Assembly (NCBI GenBank): GCA_016794585.1
Contig: JAEUJM010000003.1
Location: 1 to 64,000 of the forward strand
Direction of reading: 5' to 3'
Length of the DNA stretch: 64,000 nucleotides
Origin: Acidimicrobiales bacterium
GTDB lineage: Bacteria; Actinomycetota; Acidimicrobiia; Acidimicrobiales; DATDAH01
Every line of letters begins with the position of its first letter. Position 1 is the stretch's first letter. Made by a program: the position numbers and the translations under genes. The notes under the pieces are model-generated. The model was not told the origin of the DNA, did no database searches, and saw only the letters and a program-made list of their open reading frames with translations. Positions 16,655-25,442 of the stretch are shown here, one piece after another.

Positions 16655-18214
16655 GTGGCCCGGGGAGTGCGCCTGCGCCGCGGCCGGCGTCCACCCGAGT
16701 CGGTGGCCTGCGCCGCGCCCTTCACCTCGATGTACCTGGACCAACGCGGCCAGGTGCGCGCCTGCTGCCAGAACGACTACCACCTCCTCGGCAACGTCAC
16801 CGAGCAGCGCCTCCTGGACATCTGGCGGGGCCCCCGGGCCCGTGAGCTGCGCGAGGCGATGGTGCGTCACGACCTCGACCTCGGATGTGACTTCTGCGAG
16901 TGGCAGGTGGCGAAGGGCCGGTCCGACCTCGCGTTCGCCCGCTGGTTCGACGAGTTCCCGGTCAAGGCCGCGGATCCCCCGTGGCCACGGCAGCTCGAGC
17001 TCGCCATGAGCAACACGTGCAACCTCCAGTGCGTCATGTGCGACGGCGAGTGGTCGTCGTCGATCCGAGCCCAGCGCGAGGGCCTGCCGCCCCTGCCCAA
17101 GGCCTACGACGACCGGTTCTTCGAGGACCTCGGCGCCTTCCTCCCCCACCTGGAGAAGGTGAAGTTCCTGGGAGGCGAGCCCTTCCTCGCCGCCGAGACG
17201 CTGCGGGTCATGGACCTCCTGGTCGAGCGTGGCCTCACGACCTCCTGCCACGTCACGACCAACGGGACCCAGTGGACGCCGCGCGTCGAGCGCATCCTGG
17301 ACCGCCTCCCGGTGGGGGTGTCCGTCTCGGTCGACGCCGCCACCGCGTCCACCTACGAGTCCATCCGCGTCGGCTCGACCTGGACGACGCTGCTCGCCAA
17401 CCTCGACCGCTTCCAGGCGCGTGCCGAGGCACGCGACACCTACCTCGGCGTCACCTACTGCCTGATGGTCCCCAACTGGCACGAGTTCTTCGCCTTCTGC
17501 CGGCTGGCCGACGAGCGTGGCCTCGAGGCCGCGGTGAACACGGTGCGCCACCCCCACCACCTCTCGCTCTACATGCTCGACGCCGACGCCCTGGGCGAGG
17601 TGGTCGCCGGCCTCGAGGCCACCGACCGCGACCAGGGCGACCGGTTGGGTGCCTCCCGAGCGGTCTGGGACCGCGAGCTCGAGCGCCTCCGTGCCCACCT
17701 CGCCGACCGCCGGGCCGGCGCGGAGATCCGCAGCGTGGACACCTGGCGGCCCAATCCCGACATGGTGCGGCCCTTCAACCACGGCGAAGGGACGGCCCCG
17801 GAGACGGATGCCGCGGTCCCCGTCCTCATCGGGCCGCGACCGGCCGCGCCGGACTCCGCCGCGATCGTGGCCGAGCGCGAACGGCGGCGCCGAGCGGCCG
17901 TGGGCGAGGCACCGGCGTGCCTCCGACTCGACACCGCCGGCCGGATCATCGCGGAGACGGGCATGGAGGCGGCGCTGGGCGTCGCCGGCCCCGAGGTCGT
18001 CGGCGCCCACGGGAACGAGCTCGTCTCGGTCCTGGCGCGCACGATCGACGTCACCGGCGCGCCGACCGTCGAAGCCGAGGTGGACGGCGACACCTGCCTG
18101 CGCCTGGGCGTGGCCGACGGCGACGACATCCTGGTGTTCGCCACGCCCGCCGCCCCCGACGAGCAGGACGCGGGCGGCACCTGGGTGTACCTCGCCCGGG
18201 CGTCACGGGTTTGA
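16655..18214 (+). CDS. N-terminal-twitch radical SAM protein with PAS-like C-terminus
   Basis: 519 aa from GTG 16655. Twitch cysteines C19, C37/C38, C78-x2-C81; radical SAM motif CNLQCVMC (C122, C126, C129); then FLGGEPFLA. It is closest to the protein at 539-2152, sharing CxAPFTSMYLD and YESIRVG-type segments. The last 100 residues (ACLRLDTAGRIIAETG, VVGAHGNELVSVL) read like a PAS domain. No clear RBS; start chosen as the first in-phase GTG, with the preceding 13-codon frame noted separately. Its stop overlaps the TTG of the next gene (TTGA). Substrate unknown. Confidence 0.85.
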   Translation: MARGVRLRRGRRPPESVACAAPFTSMYLDQRGQVRACCQNDYHLLGNVTEQRLLDIWRGPRARELREAMVRHDLDLGCDFCEWQVAKGRSDLAFARWFDEFPVKAADPPWPRQLELAMSNTCNLQCVMCDGEWSSSIRAQREGLPPLPKAYDDRFFEDLGAFLPHLEKVKFLGGEPFLAAETLRVMDLLVERGLTTSCHVTTNGTQWTPRVERILDRLPVGVSVSVDAATASTYESIRVGSTWTTLLANLDRFQARAEARDTYLGVTYCLMVPNWHEFFAFCRLADERGLEAAVNTVRHPHHLSLYMLDADALGEVVAGLEATDRDQGDRLGASRAVWDRELERLRAHLADRRAGAEIRSVDTWRPNPDMVRPFNHGEGTAPETDAAVPVLIGPRPAAPDSAAIVAERERRRRAAVGEAPACLRLDTAGRIIAETGMEAALGVAGPEVVGAHGNELVSVLARTIDVTGAPTVEAEVDGDTCLRLGVADGDDILVFATPAAPDEQDAGGTWVYLARASRV

Positions 18215-20286
18215 GCGGGCTCGTCGAACGGACCCGCCGCAGGGTGGTCCGTGCCGGTCGCTGGTGCCTCGCCCCGCAACAGCGGTGGTTCGTCGTGGCC
18301 GTCGCCGTGGCGTTCCTGCTGCGCCTGGCCTGGGTGCTGTGGCTGGGCGCCGCCGAACCGATCGAGGCCCACAGCGACACCGGTCGAAACCTGGCCATGG
18401 CCCGCCAGTTCGCGGACTTCCAGACCTACCGCCTGTACGGACGCGTCACCGCCTACAACCCGCCGGGCTACTCCCTGCTGCTCACGCCCGCGGCCATGGT
18501 CAGTCGGGCCACGGGCTGGTTCGCGCTCCCCATCGCCGCCGCGTTCACCAACGTGGTCGCCGGCACCGCCACCGTGGTCCTGGGCGGTGTGCTCGCCCAC
18601 CGATGGTTCGGCCGACGGGCCCGGACCGCCACGGCCTGGGTCCTGGCGGTCGCCGCCGGCCCCGTCTACCTGACCGCCGTCGCGCTCACCGAGACGGTGT
18701 TCACCGCGCTCGTCCTCGCCGTGCTGCTGATCGTCTCGGGCTGGCTGGTGGGCCGACCAGGCGTCTCGCGGCGAGCGCTGCTCGGTGTCGGCGCGCTCAT
18801 CGGCTTCACCGCCCTCGTCCGGCCTCCCGGCCTGCTCCTCGTCCTCGTCGCCGCCGGGGCCCTGATCGCCGTCCGCGGCTCCTGGCGAACGGCATGGCGT
18901 CCGGCGCTCGCGGTCAGCGGGGTCGCCCTGCTCGTGCTGGTCCCCTGGACGGTCCGCAACATCGTCCAGGTGGGGACGTTCACCCCCGTGGCCACCAACG
19001 GCGCCGCCTTCCTCTGCCAGGGGCACGGCCCGGGAGTGAAGGCCGACGTCGACGACATGACCGAGGAGGACTTCGTCCGGTGCTTCACGGGCAGCCCCTT
19101 CGACCCTCGCGACATCGACGAGGCTGCCTGGGCCTCCGAACGCCAACGCGACGCCATCAATTGGGCCCTCACCCATCCCCTCGAGGAGATCGAGCTCACC
19201 TGGGACAAGACCTACGCCACGATGGTCAACGACCACCAGGCCCTCGCGGACGCCCGTGACGGGGACCGGCGCGACGTGGCGTCGCCGAGGACGCTCGAGC
19301 GCCTCGATCGGCTCGGGGAGTGGTGGCACCGCTTCGTGCTCGTGACCGGCCTGCTGGGGCTCGCGCTCGTGCCCCGGGCCCGCAAGGCGTGGCCGCTGTG
19401 GGCCACCGCGGCAGGATTGGTCGCCGTGGTCTGGCTGGGCAACGCCCTCGACCGGTACCACCACACGACGATGGCCCTGCTCGCCGTGTTCGCCGGGGCA
19501 CTGCTCACCGCCGGACTCCTCGGTCGGGCGGGGCGATGGGCCATGATGACGGGACAACGGGGAGTCGAGCGCACCAAGGAGCACCGCATCGTGCGACAAG
19601 AAGAGCGCCAGCGCGGCCCGGCGGGGCCCGAAGAAGCACCCGCCGCTGCGGTGGTGCCCGAGGTGGACGCCCCCGTGGCGCTCACCGCGGCCGAGGGCCT
19701 CGCGCAGGCAGCCCAGCCCGGCGGCCCGTGGGCCGGCCGCTACGGACGACCGCTCCACCCGCTCGTCGCCTCGGTGGCGATCGGCGCCTGGGTGTGTGCG
19801 CTCGGCTTCGACCTCATCTCACAGCTCGCGGACACGGCGTGGGTCTACGCCCGGGGCGCCTACGTCCTGACCGGCGCCGGCGTCGCGGTGGGCGTGGTCG
19901 CCGCCACCATCGGCCTCGCCGACCTGGTGCGGGTCCCCCGGGACACGCCGGCGTTCCGCACCGGCGTGCGCCACCTGCTCGCCATGGACACGTGCCTCGT
20001 GCTGTTCGCGGTGTCGTTCCTCATCCGCCGCGGCTCGGACTTCGAGTGGCACGACCCGGTGGCGCCGCTCCCCCTCGTGGTGTCGCTCATCGGCCTGTCG
20101 GTGCTCGCCTTCGGTGTGTGGCTCGGCACCCGACTGGCCTACGGCTACGGCGTGCGGGTCTCGCTCGAGGCCGACCGACTCGCGGGCTTCGAGCTCGAGA
20201 CCGACCCGCGGGCGGCCGACGCCGAGGACGGCGCGTCCGCCGGTACCACCGTCGGCGAGTCTGCCGGCGATCCCGTCGACGCCTGA
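18211..20286 (+). CDS. GT-C glycosyltransferase-like membrane protein fused to a DUF2231 domain
   Basis: 691 aa. Residues 1-450 form a polytopic GT-C protein of the ArnT/PMT type. After the first span, EPIEAHSDTGRNLAMA holds the acidic residues typical of the first catalytic loop, and YNPPGYSLLL is a further family-like motif. A hydrophilic linker of about 65 residues leads to four more spans from about residue 510 (RPLHPLVASVAIGAWV), matching DUF2231 and similar to the stand-alone protein at 57971-58648. TTG start overlapping the upstream stop; internal ATGs near 19542 could start a separate DUF2231 product. Inferred transfer of a sugar from a polyprenyl donor outside the membrane. Confidence 0.75.
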   Translation: MSGLVERTRRRVVRAGRWCLAPQQRWFVVAVAVAFLLRLAWVLWLGAAEPIEAHSDTGRNLAMARQFADFQTYRLYGRVTAYNPPGYSLLLTPAAMVSRATGWFALPIAAAFTNVVAGTATVVLGGVLAHRWFGRRARTATAWVLAVAAGPVYLTAVALTETVFTALVLAVLLIVSGWLVGRPGVSRRALLGVGALIGFTALVRPPGLLLVLVAAGALIAVRGSWRTAWRPALAVSGVALLVLVPWTVRNIVQVGTFTPVATNGAAFLCQGHGPGVKADVDDMTEEDFVRCFTGSPFDPRDIDEAAWASERQRDAINWALTHPLEEIELTWDKTYATMVNDHQALADARDGDRRDVASPRTLERLDRLGEWWHRFVLVTGLLGLALVPRARKAWPLWATAAGLVAVVWLGNALDRYHHTTMALLAVFAGALLTAGLLGRAGRWAMMTGQRGVERTKEHRIVRQEERQRGPAGPEEAPAAAVVPEVDAPVALTAAEGLAQAAQPGGPWAGRYGRPLHPLVASVAIGAWVCALGFDLISQLADTAWVYARGAYVLTGAGVAVGVVAATIGLADLVRVPRDTPAFRTGVRHLLAMDTCLVLFAVSFLIRRGSDFEWHDPVAPLPLVVSLIGLSVLAFGVWLGTRLAYGYGVRVSLEADRLAGFELETDPRAADAEDGASAGTTVGESAGDPVDA

Positions 20287-20290
20287 GCAC

Positions 20291-21001
20291 GTGGACGGGC
20301 GCCAGTTGCTCGCGACGGCCGCCACCCGCGCCGTGACCTGGAACACCGCCCGCATCCGCCGGACCGACGGCGCGGCCCCCAACCCCCGGCCCATCGAGGG
20401 CACGGATTGGCACCGCCGGGTCCGGGATGCCCATCCCGCCATCGTCGGCGAGTGGCAGGCCTTCACCGCAGCAGGGGGCCGCATCCCCCACATCGAGGAC
20501 CTCCTCGGAGGGTGGCAGGGCAACGTCGGCGGCTGGTGGAAGGCCGGAGCCCTCATCAGCCGGCGCCGGCCCCGACCACCGCTCGCCGCGCACTTCCCGC
20601 AGACCGTGGCCGCGCTGCTCGAGATCCCGGACCTGCTGAGCGCGATCTGGTCGGTGCTCGGCCCCGGGGCGGAGCTGCCCCCGCACGCCGGAGTGAACGC
20701 CGGGGCGCTCAACCTGCTCGTGGGGGTGGACTGCCCCGAGGGCTCCGGCCACGAGATCGAGGGCCGGGCCCTGTCGCTCGCCGACGGCGCGCCCGTCATC
20801 TTCGACGACACCCTCCCCCACGCCGCATGGAACCGCTCCGATCGGCCACGGGTTCTGATCATCGGTGACGTCCTGCGCCCCCTCCCCGGAATCGACGGCC
20901 GGGTGAACGCCGCCGTCCAGTGGGCCAGCAACCACCTCATCCCGGGCTACGGCGCCGCGCTGCGACGCAACGCCGAGCTCTACCAGGCGCTCAACGGTTG
21001 A
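20291..21001 (+). CDS. AspH-like Fe/2OG dioxygenase
   Basis: 236 aa. The AspH signature is present but divergent: LPPHAGVNAGALNLLVG (H132, HxG form), DGAPVIFDDTLPHAAWNRS (H177) and PRVLIIGDVLRPL. The N-terminal 100 residues match the helical region of other family members (HFPQTVAALLEIP). GTG start only 4 nt after the stop of the GT-C/DUF2231 gene, making it the last gene of the run from 14696. It probably modifies a product of the same pathway; substrate unknown. Confidence 0.8.
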   Translation: MDGRQLLATAATRAVTWNTARIRRTDGAAPNPRPIEGTDWHRRVRDAHPAIVGEWQAFTAAGGRIPHIEDLLGGWQGNVGGWWKAGALISRRRPRPPLAAHFPQTVAALLEIPDLLSAIWSVLGPGAELPPHAGVNAGALNLLVGVDCPEGSGHEIEGRALSLADGAPVIFDDTLPHAAWNRSDRPRVLIIGDVLRPLPGIDGRVNAAVQWASNHLIPGYGAALRRNAELYQALNG

Positions 21002-21051
21002 GTGACGGCGAGGAGGCGACCGCCGTTCGAGGTCGCCGGGGCGTGCTCCGG

Positions 21052-21057
21052 TACCGT
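21052..21057 (+). promoter_or_regulatory. -10 hexamer TACCGT, leaderless promoter
   Basis: TACCGT ends 6 nt before the ATG at 21064, separating the B12-type radical SAM gene from the operon upstream. Confidence 0.5.
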
Positions 21058-21063
21058 CTGACC

Positions 21064-23997
21064 ATGGCCGATGCGGGGAGCGGCGACACGCTGGAGGCGG
21101 GCGACGGCACGCTCGTCGTGCGCGCCATCGACCGCTGGGCCGTCACGCCCGCCCGCCGCCACGACGCGAGGTGGATCGACACCGAGGAGCTCCTCGCCCT
21201 CCTCGGAGAGGACCCGACCGCGGTCGGCGAGCTCCCCGAGCCGCTCGGCGAGGGCACCGTGCTCGAGCCTCACCCCGTCGTCGTGGGTCGACTCGCCGGC
21301 GGCGCGCTCGTCCTCGAGGCCGCCGACGGCGAGCCGCTCCCCCTCGACCGCCTCGACCTGCGGCTGCTCGCCACGATCGATCGGTGGGTGACCGTGGCAG
21401 AGGTGCTCGACGCCGTCACGGCCCGCTTGGGCGACGAGGCGCCTGATCGCACCCGCCTGTGCCGACGACTCGCCCGCTTGGCCGACGCCGGCCGCGTCCA
21501 GGTCCCTCGCCGCGAAGCGCCGCCTGCGGCACCGGAGACCGGACCCGACACGCCCGTCCCCTCGGTCCTCGACACCCACGCCGAGGGCCCGGTCGTCGAG
21601 ACCGCACCCGCACCGGCCCCAGCAGATGCCCCGAAGACCCGCCGCTGGTGGGGACGACGCCGAAACAGGCCGACATCCTCCGCGATGATCGCCGACGCCG
21701 CCTCACCCGACGCGCCGGACCCGGCGTCAGCCGCTCAGGACGCAGGAATCACGGCCGCACCCGCCGACGACGCCATCGACCCAGTCCCGCCCCCCACCGA
21801 CGCTCCGGCTCCCACCGACGCACGGTCCGTCACGGACGCAGCCGAAGCACGTGGGGAAGGCTCTGGCCCCGCCTCCGAGCCGGTCCCTGCCGGGGGCGCG
21901 GCGTACGGCGGCGTCGGCGGCAACGGTCTCACCGCGCCCTTCACGTACCTGGACGACCCCTTCCCCGGCGGCCCCGCCGGCCCCGTGCCGGTGTACGCCG
22001 TGTGGCCGGTCGAGACCGGTCCGGTGCTCGCCCTCGGGATGCTCACCGCCGCGGCCCGCACCCACGACGGGGGCGGGCTCTCGAACTGGTACGAGATCCG
22101 ACGCCAGGAAGAGCCGGCGTCGTTCCTCGCCGACCTCGCCGGCCGCGACGGGCCGGCGGTGGTCTTGCTCTCCAACTACGTCTGGTCCCTCGACCGCGAC
22201 CTCGATCTGGCCCGCAAGGCACGCGAGCTGTGCCCCGGCGCGGTCATCATCCACGGCGGGCCCAGCACCCCCAAGTACCCCGGCGACGTCGACCGGTTCT
22301 TCGCCGAGCACGAGGGTCTCGTCGACGTCACCGTCCGGGGTGAGGGCGAAGACACGCTCGTGGCGATCCTCGAGGCGCTGGGCCCCACCTTCCCCGCCCC
22401 CGAGCTCGACCGACTCCGCGACGTCCCCGGCCTCAGCTACCGGGACCCCGCCACCGGCGCGGTGGTCCGCACCGACGACCGAGACCGCATCGCCGACCTC
22501 GACGCCTTGCCGTCCCCCTACCTCACCGGCGAGTTCGACCACCTGCCGGCGGATGCCTGGAACGTCCCCAGCGGCCTCCTCGGGCTGATCTTCGAATCCA
22601 ACCGTGGCTGCCCGTACGGCTGCACGTTCTGCGACTGGGGTTCGAGCACCCTGTCGCGCATCCGCAAGTTCGACATGGAACGGGTGGACGCCGAGATGCG
22701 CTGGGCCGCGGAGCGCGGCCTTCACGCCTGGACCATCACCGACGCCAACTTCGGCATCATCGCCCGCGACGTCGAGATCGCCGAACGCATGGGTGCGCTC
22801 AAGCAAGAGCTGGGTAACCCCCGCCACTTCGGCTTCAACGTGGCCAAGAACACCACCAAGCACCTCACCGCCATCCTCGACCGACTCGTCGAGGCCGGCG
22901 TCATCGCCCACTTCTCCCTGGCCATGCAGACCCGCGACCAGGCCACCCTCGACGCCGTCGAGCGCACCAACATCTCCACCGACCACTACCTGGCCCTCGC
23001 CGCCGCCTTCCGCCGCCGCGGTCTACCCCTCGATGCCGACGTCATGGTGGGGCTCCCCGGCCAGACGGTCGACTCGTTCGCCGAGGACCTCCAGTTCTGC
23101 ATCGACCACGAGATCCCGGCGCGCATGTGGATCACCGAGCTGCTGCCCAACGCACCCATGAACGACCCCGCGTACCGGGAGCGCTGGGGCATCGAGACCG
23201 ACGAACACGAGGTCGTGGTCGCCACGTCGACGTTCTCCCGCGAGGACCGCCGCACGATGATGCGCCTGCGCCACGCCTACACCGCCTTCGAGCGCTTCGG
23301 CATCCTCCGTCACGTCGTGCGCTACGCCCAGTGGGACCACGGGGTCCCCGCCATGGCCGTCATCGGGCGGATCGTCGAGCGCAGCGAACACGACCCCGAG
23401 CGGTATCCGTTGTTGAACTGGGTGGCCCGCTACTTCGACTTCTTCAACGCGGTCCCCGTCGGTTGGTCGGCCTTCTTCGCCGAGGTCGGCACCTTCCTCG
23501 AGCAGGAGTTCGGCATCGGGCCCTCGGCGGACCGGGACGCCGTCCTGGCCGCCCAGTCTTTCGTGCTGCCGGACCTCGGGCGCCGCTTCCCCGCCACCCT
23601 CGACCTGCCCCACGACGTCGCGGCGTACGAACGGGACCACACCCGGGGGCTCTGGGCCGACGGCACCCCCAGCCGCGGCGGCCGCCTGGCCGACTACGGG
23701 CCGGCCCCGCTGACGGTCTACGGCGACCCGCTCGACAGCTGCGGCCACGGCATCACCGTCAACGAGGACCCTCGCAACGAGGTCCTCACCGAGCGCTTCT
23801 GGATCGTCGGCCACTGGGAGCTCGACTCCCCGCTGGTGGCGAACGTCCCCGAGGTCGCTGCCGCGGCGAGCTCGTTCGTCGGGTTGCACGAGGCCCGGCC
23901 CGCCGACCTGGCCGACGAGGAGCTGACCGATCCGGGCGTACCTCGCCCGACCCCGGTCGTCCTCGGGGCCACCCCGGTGCGAGCGACCGGGGCCTGA
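21064..23997 (+). CDS. B12-type-domain radical SAM protein with PqqD-like N-terminal region
   Basis: 977 aa. Residues 91-147 (PLPLDRLDLRLLATIDRWVT to DAGRVQV) look like a PqqD-type winged helix. A low-complexity Pro/Ala/Asp linker runs to about 300. A Rossmann domain of cobalamin-binding type follows (VVLLSNYVWSLDRD, IIHGGPSTPKY, VRGEGEDTL) but lacks a DxHxxG motif. The radical SAM motif is CPYGCTFC (C516, C520, C523), then a conserved C-terminal region. Members of this class include methylases and ring-rearranging enzymes; no specific reaction can be assigned. Paralogues are at 27839-30301 and 30298-32817; this copy is longer because of its linker. ATG with leaderless promoter. Confidence 0.85.
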   Translation: MADAGSGDTLEAGDGTLVVRAIDRWAVTPARRHDARWIDTEELLALLGEDPTAVGELPEPLGEGTVLEPHPVVVGRLAGGALVLEAADGEPLPLDRLDLRLLATIDRWVTVAEVLDAVTARLGDEAPDRTRLCRRLARLADAGRVQVPRREAPPAAPETGPDTPVPSVLDTHAEGPVVETAPAPAPADAPKTRRWWGRRRNRPTSSAMIADAASPDAPDPASAAQDAGITAAPADDAIDPVPPPTDAPAPTDARSVTDAAEARGEGSGPASEPVPAGGAAYGGVGGNGLTAPFTYLDDPFPGGPAGPVPVYAVWPVETGPVLALGMLTAAARTHDGGGLSNWYEIRRQEEPASFLADLAGRDGPAVVLLSNYVWSLDRDLDLARKARELCPGAVIIHGGPSTPKYPGDVDRFFAEHEGLVDVTVRGEGEDTLVAILEALGPTFPAPELDRLRDVPGLSYRDPATGAVVRTDDRDRIADLDALPSPYLTGEFDHLPADAWNVPSGLLGLIFESNRGCPYGCTFCDWGSSTLSRIRKFDMERVDAEMRWAAERGLHAWTITDANFGIIARDVEIAERMGALKQELGNPRHFGFNVAKNTTKHLTAILDRLVEAGVIAHFSLAMQTRDQATLDAVERTNISTDHYLALAAAFRRRGLPLDADVMVGLPGQTVDSFAEDLQFCIDHEIPARMWITELLPNAPMNDPAYRERWGIETDEHEVVVATSTFSREDRRTMMRLRHAYTAFERFGILRHVVRYAQWDHGVPAMAVIGRIVERSEHDPERYPLLNWVARYFDFFNAVPVGWSAFFAEVGTFLEQEFGIGPSADRDAVLAAQSFVLPDLGRRFPATLDLPHDVAAYERDHTRGLWADGTPSRGGRLADYGPAPLTVYGDPLDSCGHGITVNEDPRNEVLTERFWIVGHWELDSPLVANVPEVAAAASSFVGLHEARPADLADEELTDPGVPRPTPVVLGATPVRATGA

Positions 23998-24041
23998 CCG
24001 TCCGCAGGGCCAGACCGTCGGCGGGGCCTGACCGTCAGCGG
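23991..24041 (+). repeat. Three 17-bp imperfect tandem repeats at a convergent junction
   Basis: Units at 23991-24007, 24008-24024 and 24025-24041 follow the pattern GGCC(T/A)GACCGTCNGC(A/G)G. They span the stop codon of the upstream gene and that of the convergent dioxygenase gene. Confidence 0.6.
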
Positions 24042-25402
24042 CGACTCGCCCGCACGACCACCACGAGCGGCCCCGGCCCCTCGTTCCACACGTGGACCGA
24101 CTCTCCCGGCGGGAGGTCGAGGCAGCGGCCGAGGTCGAGCTCGGCCACGTGGTCGTGGTGGACGGCGCCGGAACGCACCGCCGGGCACTCCAGGACGACG
24201 AGCTCGTGGCGCCGACCGCCGGGGGCCGTGAGCACGGCCCGGGAAGACGGGTCGAGCACGACCAGCGTCGCCGCAACGGTGCGGAGCGGCCCGAGCGGCA
24301 CCACCACGTCGGGCACCGCCTCGGGGACCTCGCCCACTCGTCGCCGGCCACCCACCAACTCGACGGCGCCGACGCCGGGCGTGGCCTCGAGCGCCACACC
24401 GCCGGCGATCGTCGGGGGCGGCGGCGCGAGGTCGGCGGCGGCGATGGCGAGGTCGTGCCCGTGGGCGGGCCGGGGCCCCTCCCGCACCGACAGGGGCTGA
24501 CGGCGCCCGGCGAGCGCTTCGAGGTCGTGGGGCACGATCACCTCGCGCTCGACCGAAGGATCGTCCAGCACGGGGCCCAGCACTTCGGATCGCGTCGTCG
24601 CCGGGTCCTCGTCGTACTCGTCGATCAGCGGGTAGTGCGCCGGGATGCCGTCGCGGGCGATGGCCTCGGGGCCGTGGTCGATGAAGTACTCGCGGTCGAC
24701 CTCGAACACCTGGCGGTGGCGCCGCCCCGTGGCGAAGACCTGGGTGACGGGCTGGTCTCGTCGGGCGAGGAGGCAGCCGACGGCGACGCGCGCCCGATCG
24801 GTGCGGTTCGGCGCCGAGGCGTGGAGCAGCTTGGCGTCGTAGACCAGTCCCGAGCCGGCGGGCACCGAGAAGGGCTCGAGGCGCGAGCGCAGGTAGGTGT
24901 CGTAGGGCGAGAACACCCCGGCCGCGTTCGGGCCGAATCCGCCGTAGCGGATGTGCTCGCTGCCCCGGACGAACGCCAGTGGGCCGTTGTCGAGCTCGGG
25001 GCCGGTGTCGGTGAGGGGCATCCACAGGGCGAAGGTGCGGCGGTGGCGCTCGTCGTCGACGTGCAGGTCCCGGTGGAGATAGAGGCTCGAGCCCTCGCCC
25101 GGGTGCTTGACCACGAACGAGGTGTAGACGGGGTAGTGGTGCTCGAACACCTGCGGCACCACCCGTTCCCAAACCGGCGCCATGAGATCGGCCAGCTTGC
25201 GGACGAGGCCGCGGTCCCGTCGCAGGTAGTCGAGCACGATGCCCGACTCCCCTTCCGGCACGAGCTCCCAGTACGAGGCCTCGACGGCCGCCAGCTCCTC
25301 ACGGTCGGCCAACGCCAGCGACACGATGCCGGACCGGGCCAGCTCCTCGTCGAGCGCGGGATCGACGAGGACCCGATCGGTGACGTTGGGTTCGTCGACC
25401 AT
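24035..25402 (-). CDS. PhyH-like Fe/2OG dioxygenase with C-terminal cupin-like extension
   Basis: 455 aa. The first 290 residues match phytanoyl-CoA dioxygenase-type enzymes: SLYLHRDLHVDD gives H110 and D112, LLHASAPNRTDRARVAVG gives H194 and the 2OG-binding arginine. The canonical HxD is complete. Residues from about 335 on form a second beta-rich domain (VVLDPSSRAVLTAPGG, ESVHVWNEGPGPLVVVV) resembling a cupin. Last gene of the operon 34041-24035, 40 nt after the double ATPase. PhyH-type enzymes hydroxylate lipids, sugars and natural products; here a substrate made or capped by the radical SAM proteins is plausible (inference). Confidence 0.88.
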   Translation of the reverse strand: MVDEPNVTDRVLVDPALDEELARSGIVSLALADREELAAVEASYWELVPEGESGIVLDYLRRDRGLVRKLADLMAPVWERVVPQVFEHHYPVYTSFVVKHPGEGSSLYLHRDLHVDDERHRRTFALWMPLTDTGPELDNGPLAFVRGSEHIRYGGFGPNAAGVFSPYDTYLRSRLEPFSVPAGSGLVYDAKLLHASAPNRTDRARVAVGCLLARRDQPVTQVFATGRRHRQVFEVDREYFIDHGPEAIARDGIPAHYPLIDEYDEDPATTRSEVLGPVLDDPSVEREVIVPHDLEALAGRRQPLSVREGPRPAHGHDLAIAAADLAPPPPTIAGGVALEATPGVGAVELVGGRRRVGEVPEAVPDVVVPLGPLRTVAATLVVLDPSSRAVLTAPGGRRHELVVLECPAVRSGAVHHDHVAELDLGRCLDLPPGESVHVWNEGPGPLVVVVRASRR

Positions 25403-25442
25403 GGCCCCCCAGTCTGACAGGTCCCCCGCCGGGGTCCTCCCG

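Noticed and set aside
19542..20286. Separate DUF2231 gene starting at the internal ATG pair
   Set aside because: The frame is continuous from the GT-C part and there is no RBS or TANNNT hexamer before the internal ATGs, so one fused gene is preferred, with the alternative noted.
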